Source: SG8-41 sp036555035 (GTDB taxonomy: Bacteria; Pseudomonadota; Gammaproteobacteria; Burkholderiales; SG8-41). Taken from it: 64,000 nt of DNA. Shown in pieces: positions 16,559 to 24,402 of the stretch (within the stretch, counting starts at the first letter, position 1; each line of letters starts with the position of its first letter). The stretch lies in the NCBI GenBank assembly GCA_036555035.1, contig DATBMB010000056.1, positions 1 to 64,000 of the forward strand. The letters run 5' to 3'. The position numbers and the translations under genes are program-made. The notes beneath the pieces were generated by a model. It worked only from the letters and a program-made list of their open reading frames with translations, did not search any database and was not told the DNA's origin.

Positions 16559-17298
16559 ACGGCCAATGCAGCCTGCGAGCGCAGGTAGTGCAGGTACTCG
16601 ACGGCAATCTTCGAGCGGCTGCTCGCGACGACGGCGGCGGGATACACGATCTCCGGGTGCAGGGTGCGCGCAAACTCGCCGACGATCCGGACCCTGCGCT
16701 CCGCGAGCGCATCGGTGCGGTACACGATGCCGAAGGGCGTCTCCGCGCGGGCAACCAGCGCAAGCGCCGCGCGCACGTTTTCGGCGCGAGCGACCTTCGG
16801 CGCGACTTCACCCCACACGCCCAGGCCTTCAAGCGCCACCCGCCCGTACTTGCCCGCGGGCACGCTGTCGGGATCGGCCATTGCGAGACGCCGGTCGCCG
16901 AGCAGCGCCGCCAAAGGGAAGCTGCGGCCGATCGTCAGCTGCACCCGGCTATCGGCCGGAGCAATGAGCACGAGGCGGTTTGAAAGCAGATTCACCCTCG
17001 TCTCGATCCGGATCAATCCCCGCTTCGCCATGTAGTCCATCCAGTCGGTGTCGGCGGATATGAACAGGTCCGCCGGGGCCCCTTTCTCGATCTGACGCGC
17101 CAGCATCGGACTGCCCGCGTAGGAAACAGCGGCCTTGCCCCTGCCCTGCCGCTCGTATTTGCGTGCCAGCTCATCGAGCGCATCGCGCAGGCTCGCCGCC
17201 GCAAAGATCGTCACATCGGCTCGCGACTGCGCCGCTACCGGAGACGGCAGGACGACCGCTGCGAATACGAGCCAGGCTAGAAAGGACGCCCGGGTCAT
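16525..17298 (-). CDS. modA: Molybdate-binding periplasmic protein ModA
   Basis: A 257-residue exported binding protein. The signal peptide runs MTRASFLAWLVFAAVVLPS with cleavage near VAAQS. The mature start DVTIFAAASLRDALDELARKY and the SYAGSPMLARQIEKGAPADLF segment contain the serine and backbone contacts that bind molybdate or tungstate in ModA. The C-terminal PFGIVYRTDALAE block is also typical. The ATG at 17298 is preceded by GGAG. A ModE-like operator and promoter lie just upstream. Confidence 0.94.
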   Translation of the reverse strand: MTRASFLAWLVFAAVVLPSPVAAQSRADVTIFAAASLRDALDELARKYERQGRGKAAVSYAGSPMLARQIEKGAPADLFISADTDWMDYMAKRGLIRIETRVNLLSNRLVLIAPADSRVQLTIGRSFPLAALLGDRRLAMADPDSVPAGKYGRVALEGLGVWGEVAPKVARAENVRAALALVARAETPFGIVYRTDALAERRVRIVGEFARTLHPEIVYPAAVVASSRSKIAVEYLHYLRSQAALAVWQRHGFRPGS

Positions 17299-17307
17299 GC
17301 ATTCTCC

Positions 17308-17354
17308 ATCGCTATGTTTATTGGAATATAACGCATTGCCGCGCAGCACCTCAA
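17308..17354 (-). promoter_or_regulatory. ModE-type operator overlapping the modA promoter
   Basis: On the plus strand ATCGCTAT (17308-17315) and TATAACG (17327-17333) form an inverted repeat close to the published ModE box (CGnTAT with an inverted partner, from memory of E. coli). On the minus strand TATATT (17330-17325) is a good -10 box with TTGAGG (17354-17349) 18 bases upstream. The operator covers the -10 box, consistent with molybdate-dependent repression of modABC. Confidence 0.65.
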
Positions 17355-17372
17355 CCGCGCAAATTCAGGGGG

Positions 17373-17744
17373 TTAGCGGGCGCCCCGGGCGACCGCCTGG
17401 CGTCTCAAAAGGCGGGTAATGAGCCGTAGATCCTTCGCGATCGCGGCCGAAGCCTTGTCTTCCATTTCACGGTAGCGCCGGATCAGCTGGCGCCCGAACG
17501 GGGTCACGCTGGCGCCGCCGCCACGCTTGCCGCCGGTAGCGGTCAGCACGACCGGCTGGCTGAAGCTCTCGTTGAGTGCGTCCACGAGCTGCCAGGCGCG
17601 CCGATACGACATGCCCATCGCGCGGGCGGCGCCCGAAATGGATCCCGTGGCATCGATCGCGGCAACGAGCCGCGCCTTTCCGGGCCCCATCGCCGGGTGC
17701 TTGTCGGCAAGTATGCGAAGCGTCAGGCCCGGGTAGCGTGCCAT
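17373..17744 (-). CDS. ModE-like winged-helix regulator without molbindin domain
   Basis: A 123-residue protein that matches only the N-terminal HTH domain of ModE: LVAAIDATGSISGAARAMGM, SYRRAWQLVDALN and GGKRGGGASVTPFGRQLIRRY. E. coli ModE carries two further Mop repeats that sense molybdate; these are absent here. A separate 69-residue Mop protein is encoded upstream in the same run, so sensing may be split or this may be a constitutive DNA-binding protein. It lies between the MolABC-like genes and modABC and is the likely reader of the operator at 17308. Confidence 0.85.
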   Translation of the reverse strand: MARYPGLTLRILADKHPAMGPGKARLVAAIDATGSISGAARAMGMSYRRAWQLVDALNESFSQPVVLTATGGKRGGGASVTPFGRQLIRRYREMEDKASAAIAKDLRLITRLLRRQAVARGAR

Positions 17745-17779
17745 GAAGAGCCTATCTCGATCTGCATTCTACCCACGCT

Positions 17780-18580
17780 TCAGTGCCGCCCTCCAGAAAG
17801 CGCTCCCCCCGGGATGCAGACCGGCCGTTCCACGCCTTCGCCCACCGCCACGCGGACGACGGCAACCTCCACGCCATAAATCTCCCTGAGGGTATCGGGA
17901 GTGATGGTTGCCGATGGCGCGCCGAGCCGTGCGAGGTGCCCGTCGTGCAGCATGGCCACGCGGTGCGCGCAGATGAACGCGTGGTCGGGGTCGTGCGTCG
18001 AGAGCAGCACGCCGATGCCGGACTGCGCCAGCGACTGGATGTGCTGCAGCACGCGCACCTGGTTTCCGAAATCGAGGTTGGCAGTGGGCTCGTCCATGAC
18101 GATGATGCGGGCGTCCTGCGCCAGCGCGCGCGCGATCAGGGTGAGCTGGCGTTCGCCTCCCGAGATACGGGTGTAGACGGAATCGGCCAGGTGCCCGATC
18201 TGCATGCGCGATATCGCGGCCAGCGCCGCTTCGCGGTCGCGCCGCGAGGGCGACGAAAACACGCCCAGATGCGCCGTGCGCCCCATGAGCACGACCTCCT
18301 CCACCGTGAACGGGAAGAATGCCGCGTGGGCTTGCGGCACGTAGCTCACCAGCCGCGCGACCTCATCGCGCGCGCGCGACCTCAGGTCCACGTCGTCGAC
18401 CAGCACCGCTCCGCCCTGCGCGGGCAGCAGGCCCAGCATCGTCTTGAACAGCGTCGTCTTGCCGCTGCCGTTCGGGCCGAGAAGGCACAGCACCTCCCCC
18501 GCTTCCAGCGACAGCGATACGCCCGACCCCACCCGCTTGTCGCGGTAACCAAAGTCGAGCCGCTTCGCTTCGAGCCTCAT
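17780..18580 (-). CDS. FecE/BtuD-type ABC ATPase, probable MolC
   Basis: A 266-residue ATPase with Walker A GPNGSGKTT, signature RISGGERQLTLIARAL and Walker B RIIVMDEPTANLDFG. Its class is that of iron-siderophore/vitamin B12 importers. It overlaps the permease stop (ATGA) and is followed by the ModE-like gene 35 bases downstream. By context between tup, MOT1 and mod genes, I infer that it powers a molybdate/tungstate importer like Haemophilus MolC (HI1470) rather than iron uptake. No TonB-dependent receptor or siderophore gene is nearby. Confidence 0.7.
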   Translation of the reverse strand: MRLEAKRLDFGYRDKRVGSGVSLSLEAGEVLCLLGPNGSGKTTLFKTMLGLLPAQGGAVLVDDVDLRSRARDEVARLVSYVPQAHAAFFPFTVEEVVLMGRTAHLGVFSSPSRRDREAALAAISRMQIGHLADSVYTRISGGERQLTLIARALAQDARIIVMDEPTANLDFGNQVRVLQHIQSLAQSGIGVLLSTHDPDHAFICAHRVAMLHDGHLARLGAPSATITPDTLREIYGVEVAVVRVAVGEGVERPVCIPGGALSGGRH

Positions 18581-19593
18581 TGCCAGCCCCTGCGCGCCGT
18601 CGCGAGCTGCCACAGGAAGAGCGGCGTGCCGACAAACGCGGTCAGCACCCCGAGCGGGATCTCGATGCGCGCGACCGTCCGCGCCAGCGTGTCGACGCCC
18701 AGCAGGAAGCCGGCGCCCAGCAGGATCGAAGTCGGCAGCAGGCGGCTGAAATCCGGCCCCACCAGCAGGCGCGCGAAATGGGGAATCACGAGCCCGATCC
18801 AGCCGATGACGCCCGAGATCGCCACCGCCGCCGACGTCATCAGCGTTGCCGCAGCGATCACGACCAAGCGTATGCGTCCCGTTTCCACGCCGAGCGCCCG
18901 CGCTTCCTCGTCATCCAGGGACAACAGATTGATGCGCCAACGCAGCAGCCACATCGGGACCAGGCCGAGCAACATGAGCGGGAGCGTCGACCAGACGTCC
19001 TCCGGGCTGGCGGAAGCGAGGCTGCCGAGCAGCCAGAACGTGATCGCCGGCAGCTGGTTGTAGGGATCGGCGAGGTATTTCATCAGCGCGACGCACGCGC
19101 CCAGGAGCGACCCCACGACGACGCCTGCAAGCACGAGGACCAGCAGCGGATCGTGCCCGCGCACGGCATTGGCGGTCACGTAGACCAGCCCGACTGCAGC
19201 CAGGCCGAACGCAAAGGCCAGGCTCTGGATCATGATCACGTTGAGCGACAGGAAGATGCCGAGCACCGCGCCCACCGCGGCGCCTGCGGACACGCCGAGG
19301 ATGTCCGGCGAGACGAGTGGATTGCGGAACATGTTCTGGTAGGCGGCGCCCGCGGCCGCCAATGCCGCGCCGATCAGCAGGGCCGCGGCAACCCGGGGGC
19401 CCCGGATTTTCATGACCACCGTCTCGATCGTGGGGTCGAGGCCGTGCTCGGCGCCGGTCAGGCGCGCCCAAAGGAGGCTTGCCAGGTCGCCCGCCGATAC
19501 CGGGAAGCGGCCCACTGCGAAGGCCACCGCGACCAGCAGCAGGAGCGCGGCACAGGCGCCCAGCAGCGCAGCCGGAAGGCGCGCGGAGGTCAT
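18577..19593 (-). CDS. FecCD-type ABC permease, probable MolB
   Basis: A 338-residue permease with about ten membrane helices. Family blocks are RGPRVAAALLIGAALAAAGA, QNMFRNPLVSPDILGVSAGA and the ATPase-contact region GFIGLVIPHFARL-like (here GWIGLVIPHFARLLVG). FecCD permeases import chelated iron, cobalamin, haem and, in the MolBC case, molybdate. The ATG at 19593 gives ATGA-type overlap with the upstream binding protein gene, so the two are translationally coupled. Confidence 0.72.
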   Translation of the reverse strand: MTSARLPAALLGACAALLLLVAVAFAVGRFPVSAGDLASLLWARLTGAEHGLDPTIETVVMKIRGPRVAAALLIGAALAAAGAAYQNMFRNPLVSPDILGVSAGAAVGAVLGIFLSLNVIMIQSLAFAFGLAAVGLVYVTANAVRGHDPLLVLVLAGVVVGSLLGACVALMKYLADPYNQLPAITFWLLGSLASASPEDVWSTLPLMLLGLVPMWLLRWRINLLSLDDEEARALGVETGRIRLVVIAAATLMTSAAVAISGVIGWIGLVIPHFARLLVGPDFSRLLPTSILLGAGFLLGVDTLARTVARIEIPLGVLTAFVGTPLFLWQLATARRGWQ

Positions 19594-20633
19594 GCCGGCG
19601 GCGTGGACGGTCCCAGCAACTGGTCGAGCTGCGCCTCGCTCGGCGTCTGGTGGTAGCACCGCGAATAGAAGTCGCGCACGATCGGCCGCAGGTCTTCCGG
19701 GAAGGCCTCAGGATACAGGATGCGCGCGAGCCAGCGCAGGCCGATCAGGCGGTTCACCGATGGAGGAAAGTCGATCCAGCCGAACGGCACGTTGGGCGCG
19801 AGATGGAAATGCCCCGCCTTGATCGCCGGCAGCTCCCGCCACGAGGGGTGGACGCGCGCGAGCGCGTAGAAGTTGGGGTCGATGGTGACGACGATGTCGG
19901 GGTTCCAGCGCAGCACCTGCTCGATGGAAACCTGCACCAGGCCGCCCTTGCCCGATTCAGCGGCGACATTGACGGCTCCCAGCTGCTCGATGAACTCCGC
20001 GCTGATCGAGCCCGCAAGACCGGTATTCAGTCCCTGCGGTCCGCGCCCGTAATAGACACGCGGCCTTCGGCTCGCCGGGACCTTTGCCACCCGCTGCCTG
20101 ATTTCGGAAACCTTCTGCTTCGCGTAACGCGCCAGCGATTCCGCCCGTTTCTCCTCGTTGGCGATTCGTCCCACATGCAGAATCGCTTCTCCCATGCGGT
20201 CGAAATCGCCGTCCAGCATTACGTAAGGTATTCCCGTCTGCGCCTGCACCCGGTCCGCGAGAGATGCGAGCGTCGGGCTCACCGTGCCGTAGTCAACGAT
20301 AAAATCGGGCTTCGCGTGCAGGACGACCTCAACATTCGCCGTGTTGCCGCGCCCCGTCAACCGTCCCAGCGTCGGCAGATCGGCATAGCGCTGCGCGATG
20401 AAGGGCCGCTCGGCGGCGCGCCACGCCGACGTCCACCCGATCAGCTTGTCAGGCGCGATCGCGAATACGAGGATGGAAGCCGGCGGGCCCGCCGCATAGA
20501 TGCGCTCGACGCGGGCCGGAATCTCCACGCGGCGATCCGCGGCGTCCACGACCACGCGGCTGCCTTGCGCCCGGGCGGCACGCGGGATGAGCCCCGCAAC
20601 AGCTGCAGCGGCCAGGAACCTGCGGCGTCTCAC
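19590..20633 (-). CDS. FecB/TroA-fold periplasmic binding protein, probable MolA
   Basis: A 347-residue exported protein. The N-terminus MRRRRFLAAAAVAGLIPRAA has a twin-arginine-like pattern and a likely cleavage after ARA. The mature part is a cluster A/class III binding protein with the rigid-helix arrangement: VERIYAAGPPASILVF, LPTLGRLTGRGNTANVEVVL, then GRGPQGLNTGLAGSISAEF. The GRGNTANVEVVL stretch differs from typical siderophore receptors. By context it is best explained as a MolA-like molybdate/tungstate receptor. Alternative ligands (Fe chelate, cobalamin) cannot be excluded. Confidence 0.68.
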   Translation of the reverse strand: MRRRRFLAAAAVAGLIPRAARAQGSRVVVDAADRRVEIPARVERIYAAGPPASILVFAIAPDKLIGWTSAWRAAERPFIAQRYADLPTLGRLTGRGNTANVEVVLHAKPDFIVDYGTVSPTLASLADRVQAQTGIPYVMLDGDFDRMGEAILHVGRIANEEKRAESLARYAKQKVSEIRQRVAKVPASRRPRVYYGRGPQGLNTGLAGSISAEFIEQLGAVNVAAESGKGGLVQVSIEQVLRWNPDIVVTIDPNFYALARVHPSWRELPAIKAGHFHLAPNVPFGWIDFPPSVNRLIGLRWLARILYPEAFPEDLRPIVRDFYSRCYHQTPSEAQLDQLLGPSTPPA

Positions 20634-20657
20634 ATCAAGCGCGGGCGACGAAGTACT

Positions 20658-21845
20658 TCATAGCCGCAGCCAGCCGCGGCGCACGATCCACAGCACCGCG
20701 ATGCCGAACACGAAGGCGACACCCACGTTCCAGATCGACAGCGCGGCGGTGCCGAGCGTAACGAACCGTTCGCCCTTGTCCTTGGAAAAATCGCAGGATC
20801 CAAGCGCGAGCTGCAGCCCGGCAAGGAACAGCATGACGCCCAGCGCCGGCTGCGGGAAAAGCCGCAGCATGATCGCCACCGATTCGCTGAACGCGAGCGC
20901 CAGCACGATCAACAGCGTTCCAAGTATGACGGGCGCGCCGCCGGTTCGGGCGCCGAAGCTCACTTGCGCCGCCATTCCACCCGCTCCGTGGCACATCGGC
21001 ACCGCCCCGATCAGGCTGCCCAATGTGTTCATGACGCCCGTCGACACCGCGACCTGGCGCTCGTTCGTGGGCCGGGCGGGGAACTCGCGGTTATTGAACT
21101 CGACTGGGGCAATCACCGCGTTGCCGAGCGTTAGCGGAACTTGTGGCAGAGCCAGCAGCACCACACCTACGAACACGGCCTCCCAGCTCAGCGCATGAAA
21201 CGGCCAGACGGGCGCTTTGAACCCCGGTTCCACCCCGGCCAGGGCGCCTGCCACCGCGGGCTCGGTCAACACGGCCCACGCCGCACCCGCCGCGAGGATC
21301 AGGACCATTGCAAGCAAGGCGCGATTCGCCAGCAGTAGAATCGTGGCGAGCAACAGCGGCGCCGCCAGCCAGATTCCCGTCGCCATCATGCGCGTGCCGT
21401 CCAGCATGAATGCAATGCCTAATCCGAGGACGATGCCGAGGGTGACGGGGCGTCCCACCCACCGCGCAACCCGTTCGGCAGTCCCGGTCAGGCCCAGGAG
21501 CAGCCAGATGACGCCGGTGGCGAGCGCGGCTACCGCTACCGCCTCCGGGGTGACGACCGCGGTCTGTGCGGCCCCGGTGATGGCGACCGCTCCGATCGCC
21601 TTCATCGGCTGCACCGGGAACGGGGTCCGGTAATACGCCCCCGCGGCAACGAAGGCGATTCCGAACGCGAGCAGCATGCCGGCCGGCTCTACGCCGACCA
21701 CGGTGACGTAGGCGAGGAGGAAGGGGACGAGCGTGCCGAGATCACCGAACGCCCCGGCCCATTCACGCCGGTCGAAGCGCAGCGCCGTGCTGCCCGACGA
21801 TGCGGCGGCGGCTTGCGAAGTGCCTGACGGCACAGGCGAATTCAT
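20658..21845 (-). CDS. MOT1-type molybdate transporter (SulP-related)
   Basis: A 395-residue polytopic protein with about ten helices. The two hallmark MOT1 motifs are present: FGDLGTLVPFLLAYV near residue 32 and FPVQPMKAIGAVAI near residue 77. A later PMCHGAGGMAAQVSFGARTG block is shared with plant and algal MOT1 and their bacterial homologues. MOT1 of Chlamydomonas and Arabidopsis is a high-affinity molybdate carrier. It starts 23 bases after the Mop gene and ends 24 bases before the binding-protein gene. The ATG at 21845 was chosen because upstream sequence is Arg/Gly-rich shadow translation. Confidence 0.85.
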   Translation of the reverse strand: MNSPVPSGTSQAAAASSGSTALRFDRREWAGAFGDLGTLVPFLLAYVTVVGVEPAGMLLAFGIAFVAAGAYYRTPFPVQPMKAIGAVAITGAAQTAVVTPEAVAVAALATGVIWLLLGLTGTAERVARWVGRPVTLGIVLGLGIAFMLDGTRMMATGIWLAAPLLLATILLLANRALLAMVLILAAGAAWAVLTEPAVAGALAGVEPGFKAPVWPFHALSWEAVFVGVVLLALPQVPLTLGNAVIAPVEFNNREFPARPTNERQVAVSTGVMNTLGSLIGAVPMCHGAGGMAAQVSFGARTGGAPVILGTLLIVLALAFSESVAIMLRLFPQPALGVMLFLAGLQLALGSCDFSKDKGERFVTLGTAALSIWNVGVAFVFGIAVLWIVRRGWLRL

Positions 21846-21868
21846 GCGCGGGGAGCCTACCCCTCCCC

Positions 21869-22078
21869 TCAGTCCCGCGCAACCATCACGTCCGATGCCT
21901 TGATCACCGCGTAAGCGGCGTCGCCGGCCTTGAGCTTCAGTTCGTCCACGGCTTCGTTCGTGATCGATGCCGTGACGATCGCTCCCGCCGCGATCTCGAT
22001 TTTCACGTGAGCGGTTGTCTGCCCTTTGGTGACCTGGGTCACCTTGCCTTTGAGCACATTGCGAGCACTGAGCTTCAT
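21869..22078 (-). CDS. Stand-alone molbindin (Mop/TOBE domain protein)
   Basis: A 69-residue single Mop domain: MKLSARNVLKGKVTQVTKGQ, then VKIEIAAGAIVTASITNEAVDEL and GDAAYAVIKASDVMV. The SARN and AVIKAS elements form the oxyanion site in clostridial Mop. Such proteins assemble into hexamers that store molybdate or tungstate in the cytoplasm. Its start codon overlaps the tupA stop (TAATG), so it is made together with the tungstate receptor. It could also supply the sensing role missing from the short ModE-like protein. Confidence 0.93.
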   Translation of the reverse strand: MKLSARNVLKGKVTQVTKGQTTAHVKIEIAAGAIVTASITNEAVDELKLKAGDAAYAVIKASDVMVARD

Positions 22079-22914
22079 TACACCCCCTTGGCGTTGGCGT
22101 TGGGGAAGAACAGCTGATCACTGCCGATCTTGTAGCCCGCGATGGCCTTCTGGCCTTCGGGCGAAACGATCCAATTGATGAAGGCCTGGCCCATGTCCTT
22201 CTTCACGTGCTTGTGCTTCGCCGGGTTGACCAGGATCACGCCGTACTGGTTGAACAGGCGCTTGTCGCCCTCCACCACGATCGTGAGATCGCCGCGATTC
22301 TTGAAGGAGATCCAGGTGCCGCGGTCGGTGAGGATGTAGCCGTTCATGGAGGAGGCCGAATTGAGGGCCGGACCCATACCCTGTCCCGTATCGCGATACC
22401 AGGGGCCTTTTTCCTTGGCGATGTCGATGCCTGCCTGCTTCCACAACCTGAGCTCGGCGTTGTGAGTTCCACTTCTGTCGCCGCGCGAGACGAACGGCGC
22501 GCTCGAGGCCTTGATCTTCTTGAGGGCCGCTGTGATGTCCTTGCCCCCGGCTACCTTCGCGGGATCGGATTTCGGCCCCACCAGCACGAAGTCGTTGTAC
22601 ATAACCGGGAAGCGCTTGACGCCGAAGCCTTCGGCAATGAATTTCTCCTCCAGCGAACGGGCATGCACGAAGACGACATCGGCATCGCCGCGCTTGCCCA
22701 TGTCAAGCGATTGGCCGGTTCCGAGCGCAACCACCCTCACTTCGATTCCCGTTTTCTTCTCGAAGATCGGCAGAAGGTGCTTGAACAGGCCCGACTGCTC
22801 GGTCGAGGTGGTCGACGCGACGGTGATGAACTTCTGTGCCTGGGCGACCGGCGGCGCAGCAAGCATCGATGCCGCAAACGCTATGCCGAGCAATACTCTA
22901 CGGCTCATTTCCAT
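22078..22914 (-). CDS. tupA: Tungstate-binding periplasmic protein TupA
   Basis: A 278-residue exported protein. The signal peptide (MEMSRRVLLGIAFAASMLAA) ends near AQAQ. The mature start ITVASTTSTEQSGLFKHLL matches the TTTS-type oxyanion motif of TupA, and SRGDRSGTHNAELRLWKQAG supplies the Arg/Ser contacts that make TupA strongly tungstate-selective. It is the receptor for TupB/TupC. The next methionine (22908) is an alternative start. It overlaps tupC by 10 bases. Confidence 0.92.
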   Translation of the reverse strand: MEMSRRVLLGIAFAASMLAAPPVAQAQKFITVASTTSTEQSGLFKHLLPIFEKKTGIEVRVVALGTGQSLDMGKRGDADVVFVHARSLEEKFIAEGFGVKRFPVMYNDFVLVGPKSDPAKVAGGKDITAALKKIKASSAPFVSRGDRSGTHNAELRLWKQAGIDIAKEKGPWYRDTGQGMGPALNSASSMNGYILTDRGTWISFKNRGDLTIVVEGDKRLFNQYGVILVNPAKHKHVKKDMGQAFINWIVSPEGQKAIAGYKIGSDQLFFPNANAKGV

Positions 22915-23609
22915 GGCAGCTCTCCTCTTATGAACGCTTCGGCTTCCGCCGACGCGGGCTTGGTGAAAAACCGGTCCACGGGCGCCCGCTCCACCAGGCG
23001 CCCTTGGCTCAAGAACAGAATCTCGTCTCCCAGCCGCTTCGCCTGGCCGAGGTTGTGGGTCGTCATCACGATCTTGGTGCCGCCCGCCCGGATCTGGCCG
23101 ATCAGTGACTCGATGTCGCGGGTCGCGCCCGGATCGAGATTGGCGGTGGGCTCGTCGAGGAACAGCACCTCGGGGCCAAGCGCCCACGCGCGCGCCAGCG
23201 CCACCCGCTGCTGCTCGCCGCCGGACAGTACCCGTGCCGGGCGGTCCGCGATACCGGCGAGGTCCACGGCCTCGAGCACATCTCGCGCACGCAGCTCCCG
23301 CTCGCGCGCCGATACGCCGGCGAGCTTGAGGCCGTATGCAATGTTGGCGACGGCGGAGCGGCGAAGCATCACGGGTCTCTGGAACACCATCGCCTGCCGG
23401 TTGCGTCCGTTGGCCGCCCCATGCCAGGCGACGCTGCCGTAGGTGGGATTGAGCAGGCCGTGACATAGCCGCATCAGCACGCTCTTCCCCGCGCCGTTGG
23501 GCCCGAGGATGACCGTGCGCGGGCCCGCGGTGATCTCCATGGAAACCCGGTCGATGATCGTCCGGCCGTTGACGGCAAAACACACGTTGTTCAGGACGAG
23601 TGGCAGCAT
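22905..23609 (-). CDS. tupC: Tungstate ABC transporter ATP-binding protein TupC
   Basis: A 234-residue ATPase: Walker A GPNGAGKSV, signature VLSGGEQQRVALARAW, Walker B VLFLDEPTANLDPG, and the switch His in MTTHNLGQAKRLGD. No TOBE domain is present, unlike ModC, which is normal for TupC. It sits between tupB (7 bases upstream) and tupA (10-base overlap), the standard tupBCA set. Confidence 0.9.
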   Translation of the reverse strand: MLPLVLNNVCFAVNGRTIIDRVSMEITAGPRTVILGPNGAGKSVLMRLCHGLLNPTYGSVAWHGAANGRNRQAMVFQRPVMLRRSAVANIAYGLKLAGVSARERELRARDVLEAVDLAGIADRPARVLSGGEQQRVALARAWALGPEVLFLDEPTANLDPGATRDIESLIGQIRAGGTKIVMTTHNLGQAKRLGDEILFLSQGRLVERAPVDRFFTKPASAEAEAFIRGELPWK

Positions 23610-23616
23610 CGTGCGC

Positions 23617-24321
23617 TCAGCCGTAGCGCCGCTGGGCGGCTTCCTTGACCCAGTACGCGGCCGCGTTCAGGGAGAGGACGAGCGTGATGAGGATGATCCC
23701 GAGGCCCAGCGCGAGCGGGAGATCGCCCTTGCTGGTTTCGAGCGCGATCGCGGTTGTCATGACGCGCGTGACGCCGTCGATATTGCCGCCCACGATGATC
23801 ACGGCGCCGACCTCCGCAGCGGCGCGGCCGAATCCCGCCAGCACGATCGTCACCAGCGAGAATCGCGTGTCCCACAGCAGGGTGAGCGCGGATGCCGCCG
23901 GACCGGCTCCGAGAGAGCGCAGCTGCTCGCGGTATTCCTGCCACGTGTCCTCGATCACCTGGCGCGACAGCGCCGCCACGATGGGCGCGATCAGGATCGT
24001 CTGCGCGATGATCATCGCGCCGGGCGTGAATAGGATGCCGAACTCGCCGAGCGGACCGGCCCGGGACAACATCAGGTACACGATAAGACCGACCACCACC
24101 GGGGGCAGGCCCATGAGCGCGTTCAACAGCACTATCAGCGCGCGGCGGCCAGGAAAGCGCCCGACTGCAATTGCCGCACCGAGCGGCAAGCCGATCAGGC
24201 TCGCGAGAAGCACCGCCGTGAGGCTCACACGCAGCGACAGCAGCACGATGTCGACGACCGCGGCGTCAAACCGCGCGATCATTCGGCCGGCTTCACCGAC
24301 CGCCGCGAAGATTTCATTCAT
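23617..24321 (-). CDS. tupB: Tungstate ABC transporter permease TupB
   Basis: A 234-residue inner-membrane permease with about five to six helices. The family start MNEIFAAVGEAGRMIARFD and the coupling loop EQLRSLGAGPAASALTLLWD are typical of TupB/WtpB-type permeases. ALMGLPPVVVGLIVYLMLSRAG is nearly diagnostic. It is the first gene of the eighteen-gene minus-strand run. No Shine-Dalgarno sequence is seen: the base before the ATG ends a perfect 10-base inverted repeat that could control translation. Confidence 0.92.
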   Translation of the reverse strand: MNEIFAAVGEAGRMIARFDAAVVDIVLLSLRVSLTAVLLASLIGLPLGAAIAVGRFPGRRALIVLLNALMGLPPVVVGLIVYLMLSRAGPLGEFGILFTPGAMIIAQTILIAPIVAALSRQVIEDTWQEYREQLRSLGAGPAASALTLLWDTRFSLVTIVLAGFGRAAAEVGAVIIVGGNIDGVTRVMTTAIALETSKGDLPLALGLGIILITLVLSLNAAAYWVKEAAQRRYG

Positions 24322-24322
24322 G

Positions 24323-24368
24323 GAGCGTGTTATGCTTTATGAGACATAACTAATCGTTTAACACGCTC
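24323..24368. promoter_or_regulatory. Nested palindromes in the tupB / regulator divergent region
   Basis: GAGCGTGTTA (24323-24332) and TAACACGCTC (24359-24368) are a perfect 10-base inverted repeat. Inside lies a second perfect repeat, GTTATG (24329-24334) and CATAAC (24345-24350). In the tupB mRNA the outer stem would end one base before the start codon. Likely an operator for the divergent HTH regulator, an RNA hairpin, or both. Confidence 0.6.
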
Positions 24369-24402
24369 AAGCTTAGCCAATCGCAATAGCGTCCATCTAC
24401 TT

